Assembly: GCA_036566745.1 (NCBI GenBank)
Contig: DATCVR010000339.1
Coordinates: 9,201 to 73,200 of the forward strand
DNA: 64,000 bases
Direction of reading: 5' to 3'
From: DATCVR01 sp036566745
GTDB lineage: Bacteria > Actinomycetota > Actinomycetes > Jiangellales > Jiangellaceae
Shown here: piece by piece, positions 39,641 to 48,823 of the stretch
How positions within the stretch are numbered: position 1 is the stretch's first letter
How the letters are laid out: every line of letters begins with the position of its first letter
Program-made: the position numbers and the translations under genes
The notes under the pieces: model-generated
What the model was told of the DNA's origin: nothing
The model's database searches: none
The model's input: the letters and a program-made list of their open reading frames with translations, nothing else

Positions 39641-40389
39641 TCAGCTTCGAGGACCAGTCGGCCGTCGTGGTCGGAGCCGGCGCGGGCATCGGCCGAGCGG
39701 CCGCCTTGGCGCTCGCGGAGCTCGGCGCCGCTGTGACCTGCGTCGACCGGGACGAGGAGGCCGCGGCCAAGGTCGCGGCCGAGATCGGTGCGGCGCACGG
39801 AGCCGCGACGTCGGTGGGTGCCGACATCACCGACCCGCCCGCAGTGCGGTCGGCCTTCGCGCTCGCCACGGCCGCCCACGGGCAGGTCCACGCGGTGGTG
39901 AACTGCGCCGGCATCACCGGGCAGACCGGCGCGCCCAGCCACGAGGTGAGCCTCGACGACTTCGAACGCGTCTACCGCGTCAACGTGGTGGGGGCGCTCG
40001 TGGTCAGCCAGGTGGCGGTCGAGCACATGCTGCCGCACGGCTACGGCCGGATCGTCCACGTCGCCTCGATCAGCGGCAAGGACGGCAACCCGAACATGGT
40101 GGCCTACTCGTCGTCCAAGGCCGCCCTGATCGGCATGGTCAAAGCCCAGGGCAAGGAGTACGCGCAGTCGGGCATCACCGTCAACGCCATCGCGCCCGCC
40201 GTCATCCGCACCGACATGGTCGACGCGATGCCCGACGACGTCGTGGCGTACATGGTGTCCAAGATCCCGATGGGCCGCACGGGCGAGTTGTCCGAGGCAG
40301 CGTCCCTGATCGCCTTCGCGGCGTCGTCGGTGTGCAGCTTCACCACCGGGTTCACCTTCGACCTGACCGGCGGCCGGGCCACCTACTGA
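39637..40389 (+). CDS. short-chain dehydrogenase, likely L-rhamnose or 2-keto-3-deoxy-rhamnonate dehydrogenase
   Basis: A 250-residue classical SDR. The cofactor motif is VVVGAGAGIGRAAALALAEL with an acidic CVDRDEE that favours NAD. NCAGITG, the catalytic Ser in VASISGKDG and YSSSKAA (Tyr/Lys) complete the tetrad; the C-terminus is VCSFTTGFTFDLTGGRATY. In the non-phosphorylating pathway SDRs catalyse both the first step (L-rhamnose to lactone) and the fourth (2-keto-3-deoxy acid to diketo acid). It is the only stand-alone SDR in the window, coupled to rhaM by ATGA. Which of the two it performs cannot be read from sequence. Confidence 0.85.
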   Translation: MISFEDQSAVVVGAGAGIGRAAALALAELGAAVTCVDRDEEAAAKVAAEIGAAHGAATSVGADITDPPAVRSAFALATAAHGQVHAVVNCAGITGQTGAPSHEVSLDDFERVYRVNVVGALVVSQVAVEHMLPHGYGRIVHVASISGKDGNPNMVAYSSSKAALIGMVKAQGKEYAQSGITVNAIAPAVIRTDMVDAMPDDVVAYMVSKIPMGRTGELSEAASLIAFAASSVCSFTTGFTFDLTGGRATY

Positions 40390-40403
40390 TGCCGCCGGCC
40401 ACG

Positions 40404-40433
40404 TTGACGACCGCGGCCGCGTTGCCCTAGCGT
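40404..40433 (+). promoter_or_regulatory. promoter of rhaDE-rhaB
   Basis: TTGACG (40404-40409), 18 bp, TAGCGT (40428-40433), inside and just after the SDR stop codon. The -10 context CCTAGCGTGG recurs at three other promoters in the window. The LacI-type operator starts 11 bp downstream. Confidence 0.6.
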
Positions 40434-40443
40434 GGCGCACCGA

Positions 40444-40457
40444 TTGAAACGAATCAA
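40444..40457. promoter_or_regulatory. LacI-type operator of rhaDE-rhaB
   Basis: TTGAAACGAATCAA, with outer A and T extending the symmetry (ATTGA...TCAAT, 40443-40458), the most symmetric site outside the GH78 promoter. It covers the expected transcription start. Confidence 0.75.
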
Positions 40458-40481
40458 TGCACTCGACTCGTGAGGGATGAC

Positions 40482-42521
40482 ATGGCCAGCGACAGTCCCG
40501 TCTCCGCCCTGGTCGACCGGAGCAACCGGCTCGGTTCGGACCCGCGCAACACGAACTTCGCCGGCGGGAACACCTCGGCCAAGGGGACCGGCGTCGACCC
40601 GGTGACCGGCGAGGACGTCGAGCTGCTGTGGGTCAAGGGCTCGGGCGGCGACCTCGGCACGCTGACCTCCGCGGGGCTGGCCACGCTCCGCCTTGACCGG
40701 CTGCGCGCGCTCGCGGGGGTCTACCCCGGCGTCGAGGCCGAGGACGAGATGGTCGCGGCGTTCGACTACTGCCTGCACGGCAAGGGCGGCGCGGCGCCGT
40801 CGATCGACACCGCGATGCACGGGCTCCTCGACGTCGCCCACGTGGACCACCTGCACCCCGACTCCGGCATCGCCCTGGCCACGGCGGCCGACGGCGAGGC
40901 GCTGACCGAGGAGTGCTTCGGCGGGCGCGTGGTGTGGGTGCCCTGGCGCCGTCCCGGGTTCCAGCTGGGCCTGGACATCGCGGCGATCGCGGCCGAGTTC
41001 CCGCAGGCGATCGGCTGCGTCCTCGCCGGCCACGGCATCACCGCCTGGGGGTCCACCAGCGACGAGTGCGAGAGCCGCTCGCTGGAGATCATCCGGACCG
41101 CCGAGGCCTTCCTCGCCGAGCGCGGGGTGGCCGAGCCGTTCGGAGCGGTGGTCCCGGGGTTCGAGGCCCTGGCCGCGGACGAGCGCCGGGCCCGGGCGGC
41201 CGCGCTGGCACCGATCGTGCGCGGGCTGGCGTCGACCGACCAGCCCCAGGTCGGCCACTTCACCGACGCCGACGTGGTCCTCGACTTCCTGTCCCGTGAG
41301 AAGCTGCGGACGCTCGCCGCCCTGGGCACGTCGTGCCCCGACCACTTCCTGCGTACGAAGGTGCGTCCGCTCGTCCTCGACCTGCCGGCGGCAGCGACGG
41401 TCGAGGAGTCGGTCACCCGGCTGCGTGAGCTGCACGAGGAGTACCGCGCCGAGTACGCCGCGTACTACGAGCGCCACGCCGAGCCGGACAGCCCGGCGAT
41501 GCGTGGCGCCGACCCGGCGATCGTGCTGGTGCCGGGCGTGGGCATGTTCAGCTTCGGCAAGGACGCCCAGACCGCGCGCGTGGCCGGCGAGTTCTACGTC
41601 AACGCGATCAACGTCATGCGGGGCGCCGAAGCCGTCTCCACGTACGCCCCCATCCCGGAGAGCGAGAAGTTCCGGATCGAGTACTGGACCCTCGAGGAGG
41701 CCAAGCTCCGGCGGATGCCCACGCCGAGGCCGCTGGCCTCCAGGGTCGCCCTTGTGACCGGCGCGGGCTCCGGCATCGGCAGGGCGATCGCCACCCGGCT
41801 CGCCGCAGAGGGAGCCTGCGTCGTCGTCGCCGACCGTGACGGAGCCGCCGCGGCGGAGGTGGCCGCTGGGCTCGGCAGTACCGACGTGGCCCTGCCCGTG
41901 ACCGTCGACGTCACCGACGAGGCGCAGATCGGGGCCGCGTTCGACGCGGCGGTGCTGGCCTTCGGCGGGGTGGACCTCGTGGTCAACAACGCCGGGCTCT
42001 CGATCTCCAAGCCGCTGCTCGACACCACCGTCGCCGACTGGGACCTCCAGCACGACGTGATGGCCCGCGGGTCGTTCCTGGTCGCCCGGGAGGCTGCCCG
42101 GGTGATGATCGACCAGGGACTCGGCGGCGACCTCGTCTATATCGCCAGCAAGAACGGCGTCTTCGCCGGACCCAACAACATCGCCTACGGCGCCACCAAG
42201 GCCGATCAGGCCCACCAGGTCCGGCTCCTCGCCGCCGAGCTCGGCGAGCACGGCATCCGGGTCAACGGCATCAACCCCGACGGCGTGGTGCGCGGCTCCG
42301 GCATCTTCGCTTCCGGCTGGGGTGCCAAGCGCGCGGCCGTGTACGGAGTCCCCGAGGAGGAGCTGGGAGCCTTCTACGCCCAACGCACGCTGCTCAAGCG
42401 CGAGGTCCTGCCCGAGCACGTCGCCAACGCGGTGATCGCCCTGACCAGCGGGGAGCTGAGCCACACGACCGGGCTCCACATCCCGGTCGACGCAGGCGTC
42501 GCGGCGGCCTTCCTGCGATGA
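40482..42521 (+). CDS. rhaE: fused rhamnulose-1-phosphate aldolase / short-chain dehydrogenase (RhaDE type)
   Basis: A 679-residue two-domain enzyme. The N-terminal class II aldolase domain (about 1-400) has NFAGGNTSAKGTG, the zinc-binding HVDHLHPDSG and AGHGITAWG. It splits L-rhamnulose-1-phosphate into DHAP and L-lactaldehyde. The C-terminal SDR domain (about 425-675) has VALVTGAGSGIGRAIATRL, NNAGLSI, IASKNGVF and YGATKAD, and oxidises L-lactaldehyde to L-lactate in known homologs. ATG 40482 is chosen because GAGGGATGAC precedes it; GTG 40470 is an alternative. It overlaps rhaB by ATGA. The L-lactate formed would be used by LldD at 3506-4717. Confidence 0.93.
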   Translation: MASDSPVSALVDRSNRLGSDPRNTNFAGGNTSAKGTGVDPVTGEDVELLWVKGSGGDLGTLTSAGLATLRLDRLRALAGVYPGVEAEDEMVAAFDYCLHGKGGAAPSIDTAMHGLLDVAHVDHLHPDSGIALATAADGEALTEECFGGRVVWVPWRRPGFQLGLDIAAIAAEFPQAIGCVLAGHGITAWGSTSDECESRSLEIIRTAEAFLAERGVAEPFGAVVPGFEALAADERRARAAALAPIVRGLASTDQPQVGHFTDADVVLDFLSREKLRTLAALGTSCPDHFLRTKVRPLVLDLPAAATVEESVTRLRELHEEYRAEYAAYYERHAEPDSPAMRGADPAIVLVPGVGMFSFGKDAQTARVAGEFYVNAINVMRGAEAVSTYAPIPESEKFRIEYWTLEEAKLRRMPTPRPLASRVALVTGAGSGIGRAIATRLAAEGACVVVADRDGAAAAEVAAGLGSTDVALPVTVDVTDEAQIGAAFDAAVLAFGGVDLVVNNAGLSISKPLLDTTVADWDLQHDVMARGSFLVAREAARVMIDQGLGGDLVYIASKNGVFAGPNNIAYGATKADQAHQVRLLAAELGEHGIRVNGINPDGVVRGSGIFASGWGAKRAAVYGVPEEELGAFYAQRTLLKREVLPEHVANAVIALTSGELSHTTGLHIPVDAGVAAAFLR

Positions 42522-43966
42522 GCCGGGCGCCACGATCGGCTACGTCCGGCGACGAGCTGGTGGCTGCCGCGGTCGATCTCGGCGCGTCCAGCGGTCGGGT
42601 GGTGGTCGGGCGGATCGGGCCCGAGCGGCTCTCGGCCGAGGTGGTCCACCGGTTCGAGAATCGTCCGGTGCGTCGCGACGGCCGGCTGACCTGGGACTTC
42701 GATGCCCTGATCACCGGCGTCGTCGACGGGCTACGCCAGGCCGTCGCGCTCAGTGGCGGGCTGGACTCGGTCGGTGTCGACGCATGGGCGGTCGACTACG
42801 GGCTGCTCGACGCCGAGGGCGGTCTGATCGGCCCGCCGGTGCACTACCGCGACGACCGCACGGCCGGCGCCATGGAGCGGGCGCGGGCTCGGCTCGGCGA
42901 CGATCGCCTGTACGACGTGACCGGCGTCCAGTTCCTCCCGTTCAACACGCTGTACCAGCTGATGGCCGAGGACCCGGGTCGGCTGGCCGCGGCGTCGACG
43001 CTGCTGATGGTCCCCGATCTCGTGGTGCACGTCCTGACCGGGGCCGTCGGCGCAGAGCGGACCAACGCCTCGACCACCCAGTTCTACGACGTCGGCCGGG
43101 GCGAATGGGCCGGCGACCTGCTGAGCGACCTCGGCCTGCCCACTCACCTCCTGCCCGGCCTGCACGACCCCGGAGCCCGGCGCGGATCGTTGCTCGGGCC
43201 GGTGCGCGAGCGGATCGGCGACGACGGCCGGGCGGTCGTGCGCGCGGTCGCCTCGCACGACACTGCATCCGCGGTGGCGGCGGTGCCGGCGCGGGACGAG
43301 CGATTCGCCTACATCTCGTGCGGGACGTGGTCGCTGGTCGGTGTCGAGCTCGACGCGCCGGTGCGGACCGCCGCCAGCCGGGCCGCGAACTTCACCAACG
43401 AGGTGGGCGTCGACGGAACCGTGCGCTTCCTGCGCAACGTCATGGGCCTGTGGCCACTGCAGGAGTGCCTGCGGCACTGGGCCGAGCGAGGCGGGCCGTC
43501 CGACCTGGCGGGGCTTCTGGCGGCGGCCGAGAGTGAGCCGCCTCGGCGCAGCGTGATCGACGCCGAGGCCCCTGAGCTGTTGCCGCCCGGCGACATGCCC
43601 GCGCGGATCGCCGCACTGTGCCGGAGCGCCGGCCAGCCGGTACCGGCCTCACCTGCGGCGTCCGTGCGGTGCATCCTCGACAGTCTCGCGATCGGGCACG
43701 CCCGGGCCGTCCGTGCCGCGCGGGAGCTGTCCGGCCAGGCGGTCGAGGCGATCCACCTCGTGGGCGGCGGCGCTCGCAACCGCCTGCTGGCCCAGCTCAC
43801 GGCCGACGCCGCGGGGCTGCCGGTGATCGCGGGACCGGTCGAGGCGACGGCGCTGGGCAATCTGCTGGTCCAGGCCCGGTCGGCCGGTGTGCTGGGTAGC
43901 CGCGACGAGGCGCGGGCGCTCGTGGCGGACACCCAGCCGGTGGAGCGGGTCGAGCCGGCGACCTGA
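42518..43966 (+). CDS. rhaB: L-rhamnulokinase
   Basis: Phosphorylates L-rhamnulose with ATP before aldol cleavage. The 482-residue FGGY kinase opens with AAVDLGASSGRVVVGRI and has VDAWAVDYGLLD (catalytic-type Asp), GVQFLPFNTLYQL, the rhamnulokinase-typical ASHDTASAVAAVPA, ISCGTWSLVGVEL and NVMGLWPLQECLRHW. VGGGARNRLLAQLTADA near the end is the ATP-site motif. Length matches RhaB, about 480 residues. ATG overlaps the aldolase stop by 4 bases, so both are made together. Confidence 0.94.
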   Translation: MSRAPRSATSGDELVAAAVDLGASSGRVVVGRIGPERLSAEVVHRFENRPVRRDGRLTWDFDALITGVVDGLRQAVALSGGLDSVGVDAWAVDYGLLDAEGGLIGPPVHYRDDRTAGAMERARARLGDDRLYDVTGVQFLPFNTLYQLMAEDPGRLAAASTLLMVPDLVVHVLTGAVGAERTNASTTQFYDVGRGEWAGDLLSDLGLPTHLLPGLHDPGARRGSLLGPVRERIGDDGRAVVRAVASHDTASAVAAVPARDERFAYISCGTWSLVGVELDAPVRTAASRAANFTNEVGVDGTVRFLRNVMGLWPLQECLRHWAERGGPSDLAGLLAAAESEPPRRSVIDAEAPELLPPGDMPARIAALCRSAGQPVPASPAASVRCILDSLAIGHARAVRAARELSGQAVEAIHLVGGGARNRLLAQLTADAAGLPVIAGPVEATALGNLLVQARSAGVLGSRDEARALVADTQPVERVEPAT

Positions 43967-44012
43967 CCGGGGGGCGGGCACCGGTGCCCTGGTCGCATCG
44001 CTGTCCGTCCGC

Positions 44013-44933
44013 TTGCAGAGCTCGGCGCTCGCCGCGGCGCGACGATGCGGCGACCGGCGGGAGGAGTCCCGAGCCGAGAACGCGCTGGGTTCCGCCACCG
44101 CGCGGATGGGTGTCCACGACCAGGCCCAGCGGCACCACGAGCGGGCACTGGAGCTCGCCCGCGACGCCGGCGACCGGATGCTCCAGGCAGCCGCGCTGAA
44201 CAACCTCGGCGTGCTCCATCGGCTGATGGGCTTTCTGCGCAAGTTACATCTGGACTTCGGCGCGGCGCTCGATCTCTGCCGCGCCGAGGGCGACGAGCAG
44301 CGGGCATGTATCGCCCTCGGCAACCTCGGTGACAACCTCGTACAGCTCGGCGAGTACGACGCCGCCCGCACGTACATCGACGAAGCACACGACGTGTCGA
44401 TCGCCGTGGGGAACAGCCATCTCCAGGCATGGGCGCGTCGATGCCGGGCTTCGATCCTCGAGGCGAGCGGTGATCCGGCGAGCGCGCTCGCCGTCGCCCA
44501 GCTGGCCATCGAGTCGGCCCGTCGGGGTGGCGATCGGCTGATCGAGTGCGAGGCGGTCGAGACGATGGCGCTGGCGCACGTGACGCTGGGCGACCACGAA
44601 CGCGCTGGCGAGCTCTTCGCCACCGCGCACGACATCGCCCGTGAACTCGGTGACCACGGGATGATCGTCGACACGCTCGAAGGCCGCGGGCGCGCGCTGG
44701 CCGCCACCGACCCAGGGTCGGCGATCGACCTGCTCGGCCAGGCACACACCCTGGCCCGCCGCCATGGCATGCGCCTGCGTGAGGCCAAGGCGTGCCTGGC
44801 TCTCGCGGATGTCCATGAGAAGGCAGGCGACGCCGTAGCTGCCCGTGACCGGCTGGAGAACGCCCTCCGACTGTGCGAGGAGATCGACGATCCGCGCGCT
44901 GAGACGATCCGCGCTCGGCTGGCGGCCGCGTGA
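44013..44933 (+). pseudogene. remnant of a TPR-repeat regulator (AfsR/LuxR-type C-terminus)
   Basis: The reading frame encodes about six tetratricopeptide repeats (for example ALNNLGVLHRLMG, ALGNLGDNLVQLGEYDAARTY, ALAHVTLGDHERAGELF, ACLALADVHEKAGDAVAARD), as at the C-terminus of large AfsR- or LAL-type regulators. No N-terminal DNA-binding or ATPase part is present. The open frame continues back into the end of rhaB without a believable start; the first in-frame ATG is 44106, inside a repeat. One repeat is disturbed (GFLRKLHLDFG) and holds a TTA codon at 44244, very rare in such GC-rich DNA. I read it as a truncated gene, though a short functional TPR protein from an alternative start is possible. 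Confidence 0.55.
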
Positions 44934-44943
44934 TCGAGCCCGG

Positions 44944-47900
44944 TCAGCTGGCTGGCCGGAGGGTCCGCTCGATGTAGACCGGCGCCGGTTCGTCGGCGAC
45001 GATCCGTCCGCCGGCCACCACCAGCACCCGGTCCACCCAGCGCAGCGACTGCGGCCGGTGGGTCACCACGAGCGTCGTGCGGCCGGCCGAGGCCACCCGC
45101 ATCGCCTGGTTGACGCGCCGCTCGCTGGCCAGGTCGAGGTTCGACGTCGCCTCGTCGAGGATCAGGATCGACGGGTCGCCGAGCAGGGCCCGGGCCAGGC
45201 ACACGAGCTGACGCTGGCCCGCCGACAGCGAGCGTCCGCGCTGGGCCACGACGTGGTGGTAGCCGCCGGGCAGCCGCTGGATGAAGGCGTGCGCCCCGAC
45301 CGCGCGGCTGGCCGCCTCGACCTCCGCCGCGCTGGCGTCGGGCCGGGCGTAGGCGATGTTGTCCCGGATGGTGCGCGAGAACAGGAACGGCTCCTGTGGC
45401 ACGTAGCCGAGGTGTTGCCGGTAGCTCGTCACGTCGAGCTCGTCGAGCGGGCGGCCGTCGACGAGCACCGCGCCCTCGGTGGGGTCGTAGAAGCGCGCGA
45501 TCAGCTTGGACAGCGTCGACTTGCCGGCGCCCGTCCGTCCCACGAAGGCAACCCGCTGACCGGCCGGAACATGCAGGTCCACGTCGCGGATCGCATCCGT
45601 GGAGGCGCTCGCATAGCGCAGCCGCACCGAGTCGAAGCGCAGCTCGCCGCGCACGTCGTCCACAGGCGTGGCGTCCGGGCGCACCGGTGTCGACGTCTCG
45701 AGCGAGAGCAGACCACGCACCCGCACCAGCCCGGTGCGGGCGCGCTGGTAGACGTCGAAGACCTGCGACATCTGCTGGATCGGGGCGAACACCTGAGCCA
45801 GGTACAGCAGGAAGGCCACGAGCGTCCCAAGGGCCAGCGTGCCCGACTCGATCCGCGCGGCGCCGACACCGAGAACGGCCGCGATGGCGAGCACCGAGAG
45901 CAGCTCGACCGTGGCGACGTACACGGCGGTGGCGAAGAGCCCACGCAGGCTTGCGGCCACGTACGCCCGGCCCAGCGCGGCGAACCGCGCCAGGTTCACC
46001 GCTTCCCGACGGTAGGCGTGCGTGATCCGGATTCCGGCCATGCCCTCCTGGATGGTGGCGTTGATCGTCGAGACTTGTTCGCGGGCCTCGTCGTAGGCGA
46101 CCGAGGCCCTGCGGCGATACCACCAGGTGATGGCCGCGGCGAAGGGGATCACGCTGAGCACGACGAGGGCCAGCGTCGGGTCGAGCGCCACGACGACCAC
46201 CGTCATGCCGCTGAACGTCGCGATGCTGACCACGGCGTTGATCAGCCCGATCTGGAACAGCTCGGCGATCGCGTCGACGTCGGAGGTCATCCGGGTCATC
46301 ACCCGCCCGGCCTGGGTCCGGTCGTAGAAGTCGATGCCCAGACGCTGGAGCTGGCCGAAGATCCGCACCCGCAGGGCCAGCAGGAGTCGCTCGGTGCTGC
46401 GGGAGGTCCAGAGGTAGCCGGTGCGCTGGTCGAGCCAGAGCAGGACCACGAGCACCGCGGAGACACCGCAGATCGTGACCAGTGCGGGGACCGAGCCGGC
46501 CAGCATCCCGTCGTCGACGGCCTCGCGGACCAGCATCGGGTTGACGAGGAGGATCGCTGCTTCGAGGACGACCAGCGCCAGCCCGACGAGCAGCCCACCG
46601 GCGTACGGGCGCAGGAACGCCACCAGCCGCAACGGACCCCGCGCGGCGCCTTCGCGGGTGAAGTCGACGACGGGCGGGTCCGTGGGCGCCGGGAGCGCGG
46701 CGATCTGCTCGGCGACCTCGGGCGGGATCGCCGTATCGGCGCCGGGGAGGTGGCCGGTGGCGTCCTGCCGCGACTCCCAGGCCGATGCCGTCACCGCGAA
46801 CCGGCCGGTGCGGGCCCGGCTGATGAGCTCGGCGGAGTCCGGAGCGGCATCGGCCGGACCACCGCCCGGGGCCGGCACTGCGGCGTCCTCCCCGAACAGG
46901 TCGCGGTACAGCGCGGAGCGGACGAGCAGCTCGGTGTGGCTGCCCTGGTCGACGACCCGGCCGTCGTCGACCAGCACGACGCGGTCGGCCAGCCTGAGCG
47001 TGGACTCGCGATAGGCGACGAGCAGGACGGTGCGCACGGCGAGGAACGGCGCGAGGTTGGCGTGGATCTCCTCCTCCACCTGCACGTCCACCGATGACGT
47101 CGCGTCGTCCAGCAGCAGGATGCCGGGCTCGGCGAGCAGCGCCCGGGCCAGTGCCACGCGCTGACGCTGGCCGCCGGAGAGGGTGATGCCCTCCTCGCCC
47201 ACCACGGTGTCGTAGCCCTCGGGCAGGCCGGTGATGAAGGTGTCGGCCGCCGCCGCCCGGGCCGCCGTGCGGATCTCCTCCAGCGTCGCTTGCGGGCGTC
47301 CGTAGGAGATGTTCGCCGCGATGGTGTCGGAGAACAGGAAGCTGTTCTCGAACACCACCCCGATCCGTCGCCTGAGCTCGGGCAGCGACCACCGCCGCAC
47401 GTCGATGCCGTCGATGGTCACGGTGCCCGCGTCGGCGTCGAAGAACCTCGGCAGCATGGTCAGCGCCGTCGACTTGCCGCACCCCGACGCCCCGACCAGC
47501 GCCACCGTCTCACCCGCGGCGACGTCGAGGGTGAATCCGCGCAGCACCTGGTGGCCGTCGCCGTCGGCGTAGGCGAAGCGCACGTCCCGGAAGGACACCA
47601 CACCGCCCTGGTCGGCGACGTCGATCGGGCGCAGCGGCTCGGTGATCTCCGCCTCGAGGTCGAGCAGCTCACCGACCCGCTCGGTGGCCGCCCGGCACAG
47701 CGGTGCGTGGACCATGATCACCCCGGCGACCCGGGCCAGGCCGACCAACTCGGCCAGGTAGCCCGTGCACGCCAGGAAGACGCCGACCGTCAGCTGCCCG
47801 TTCAGGACGAGCAGGCCGCCCACCAGCAGCACCAGGACCTGCCCGGCGAGCGGCGCGCCCTGCAGTGAGGCGATGAACGGCGCCCGCAGCCGGACCGCCC

Positions 47901-48693
47901 GCACTCGCGAGGCGAACATGCCCAGGAGCGATCCGTGGAGGCGCCGGGTCTCGGCCGGTTGCTGGCCGAAGGCCCGCACCACCCGCACGCCGGTGACCGC
48001 CTCCTCGACCAGCGACGTCATCTCGGCTTCGCGCTCCTGCGCGTCCCAGCCCGCGGCGTACACCCGGCGGCGCTGCCGGTGGGTGACGGCGAACACGGCC
48101 ACGATCACGCCCAGGACCAGCGCAGCGACCGGGGGAGACAGGACGAACATCACGACCAGCGCGAGGCTCGCCGAGGTGGCCGCAGCGGCGACCTGGGGGA
48201 TCCAGCTCAGCAGCAGGTGGACGTAGCGCAGGTCGCTGCTGATGCGCGACACCAGCTGGCCGCTCTGCAGCTGCGCGTGACCGGTGAAGTCGAGGCGCTG
48301 CAGCGTGTCGTACACGTCGCGACGCAGCTCGTCCTGGATTCGGAACGCGGTCGTGCCGCCGAGGTAGCGCCAGCCCGCCGACAGGACGAACCGGCTCACC
48401 GCGAGGACGGCCAGCAGCATCAGCAGGGGCATCAGCGGCGCGGTGCCGGCCACGATCGCGTCGTCGATGACCCGGCCCTGCGTGACGGGGAGGAAGGCGA
48501 CGGTCACCGCCCACCCGATCGCCAGGACGGCCGAGACGAGCAGGGTCCGCTTGTGCCGGAGGAGATAGGGGGCGAGGCGGCGGAAGGAGCCCGGAGGAGC
48601 GGCCGGCCGGCCGGGTGACTCTGTGTCGATCGGGAGCGAGACCGAGGCAGCGGCGGGATCTGAGGGGCGCGAGGAGGATGTGCGACTGGGCAC
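44944..48693 (-). CDS. ABC exporter with two fused TMD-NBD halves and one degenerate ATP site
   Basis: A 1249-residue multidrug/lipid-type exporter in which two half-transporters are fused: TMD1 (about 40-330), NBD1 (about 360-600), TMD2 (about 660-960), NBD2 (about 1010-1245). NBD1 has Walker A VGASGCGKSTAL, signature LSGGQRQ, Walker B LLLDDATSS with Asp instead of the catalytic Glu, and VAYRES with Tyr in place of the switch His. NBD2 has VGRTGAGKSTL, signature LSAGQRQ, LILDEATSN with Glu and VVTHRPQ with His. So one site (NBD1 Walker motifs plus NBD2 signature) is degenerate and one is canonical, as in heterodimeric exporters. Substrate unknown. It ends 10 bp from the TPR remnant on the other strand. 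Confidence 0.92.
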   Translation of the reverse strand: MPSRTSSSRPSDPAAASVSLPIDTESPGRPAAPPGSFRRLAPYLLRHKRTLLVSAVLAIGWAVTVAFLPVTQGRVIDDAIVAGTAPLMPLLMLLAVLAVSRFVLSAGWRYLGGTTAFRIQDELRRDVYDTLQRLDFTGHAQLQSGQLVSRISSDLRYVHLLLSWIPQVAAAATSASLALVVMFVLSPPVAALVLGVIVAVFAVTHRQRRRVYAAGWDAQEREAEMTSLVEEAVTGVRVVRAFGQQPAETRRLHGSLLGMFASRVRAVRLRAPFIASLQGAPLAGQVLVLLVGGLLVLNGQLTVGVFLACTGYLAELVGLARVAGVIMVHAPLCRAATERVGELLDLEAEITEPLRPIDVADQGGVVSFRDVRFAYADGDGHQVLRGFTLDVAAGETVALVGASGCGKSTALTMLPRFFDADAGTVTIDGIDVRRWSLPELRRRIGVVFENSFLFSDTIAANISYGRPQATLEEIRTAARAAAADTFITGLPEGYDTVVGEEGITLSGGQRQRVALARALLAEPGILLLDDATSSVDVQVEEEIHANLAPFLAVRTVLLVAYRESTLRLADRVVLVDDGRVVDQGSHTELLVRSALYRDLFGEDAAVPAPGGGPADAAPDSAELISRARTGRFAVTASAWESRQDATGHLPGADTAIPPEVAEQIAALPAPTDPPVVDFTREGAARGPLRLVAFLRPYAGGLLVGLALVVLEAAILLVNPMLVREAVDDGMLAGSVPALVTICGVSAVLVVLLWLDQRTGYLWTSRSTERLLLALRVRIFGQLQRLGIDFYDRTQAGRVMTRMTSDVDAIAELFQIGLINAVVSIATFSGMTVVVVALDPTLALVVLSVIPFAAAITWWYRRRASVAYDEAREQVSTINATIQEGMAGIRITHAYRREAVNLARFAALGRAYVAASLRGLFATAVYVATVELLSVLAIAAVLGVGAARIESGTLALGTLVAFLLYLAQVFAPIQQMSQVFDVYQRARTGLVRVRGLLSLETSTPVRPDATPVDDVRGELRFDSVRLRYASASTDAIRDVDLHVPAGQRVAFVGRTGAGKSTLSKLIARFYDPTEGAVLVDGRPLDELDVTSYRQHLGYVPQEPFLFSRTIRDNIAYARPDASAAEVEAASRAVGAHAFIQRLPGGYHHVVAQRGRSLSAGQRQLVCLARALLGDPSILILDEATSNLDLASERRVNQAMRVASAGRTTLVVTHRPQSLRWVDRVLVVAGGRIVADEPAPVYIERTLRPAS

Positions 48694-48823
48694 GGTGAAC
48701 TCCGAGGCGAGGCTCGAGCGACGGGGTGATGGCCCGATCTGGACCGATAGTGACCCTACGCGGGCAACTGAACGGTCTCAACACGATTCGCCGGCCCGGT
48801 CGTGGCCAGGATCGGCCATCGGC

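Noticed and set aside
43649..47482. 1277-codon open frame on the minus strand over rhaB, the TPR remnant and the exporter
   Set aside because: It crosses three better supported genes in a different frame and has no recognisable domain.
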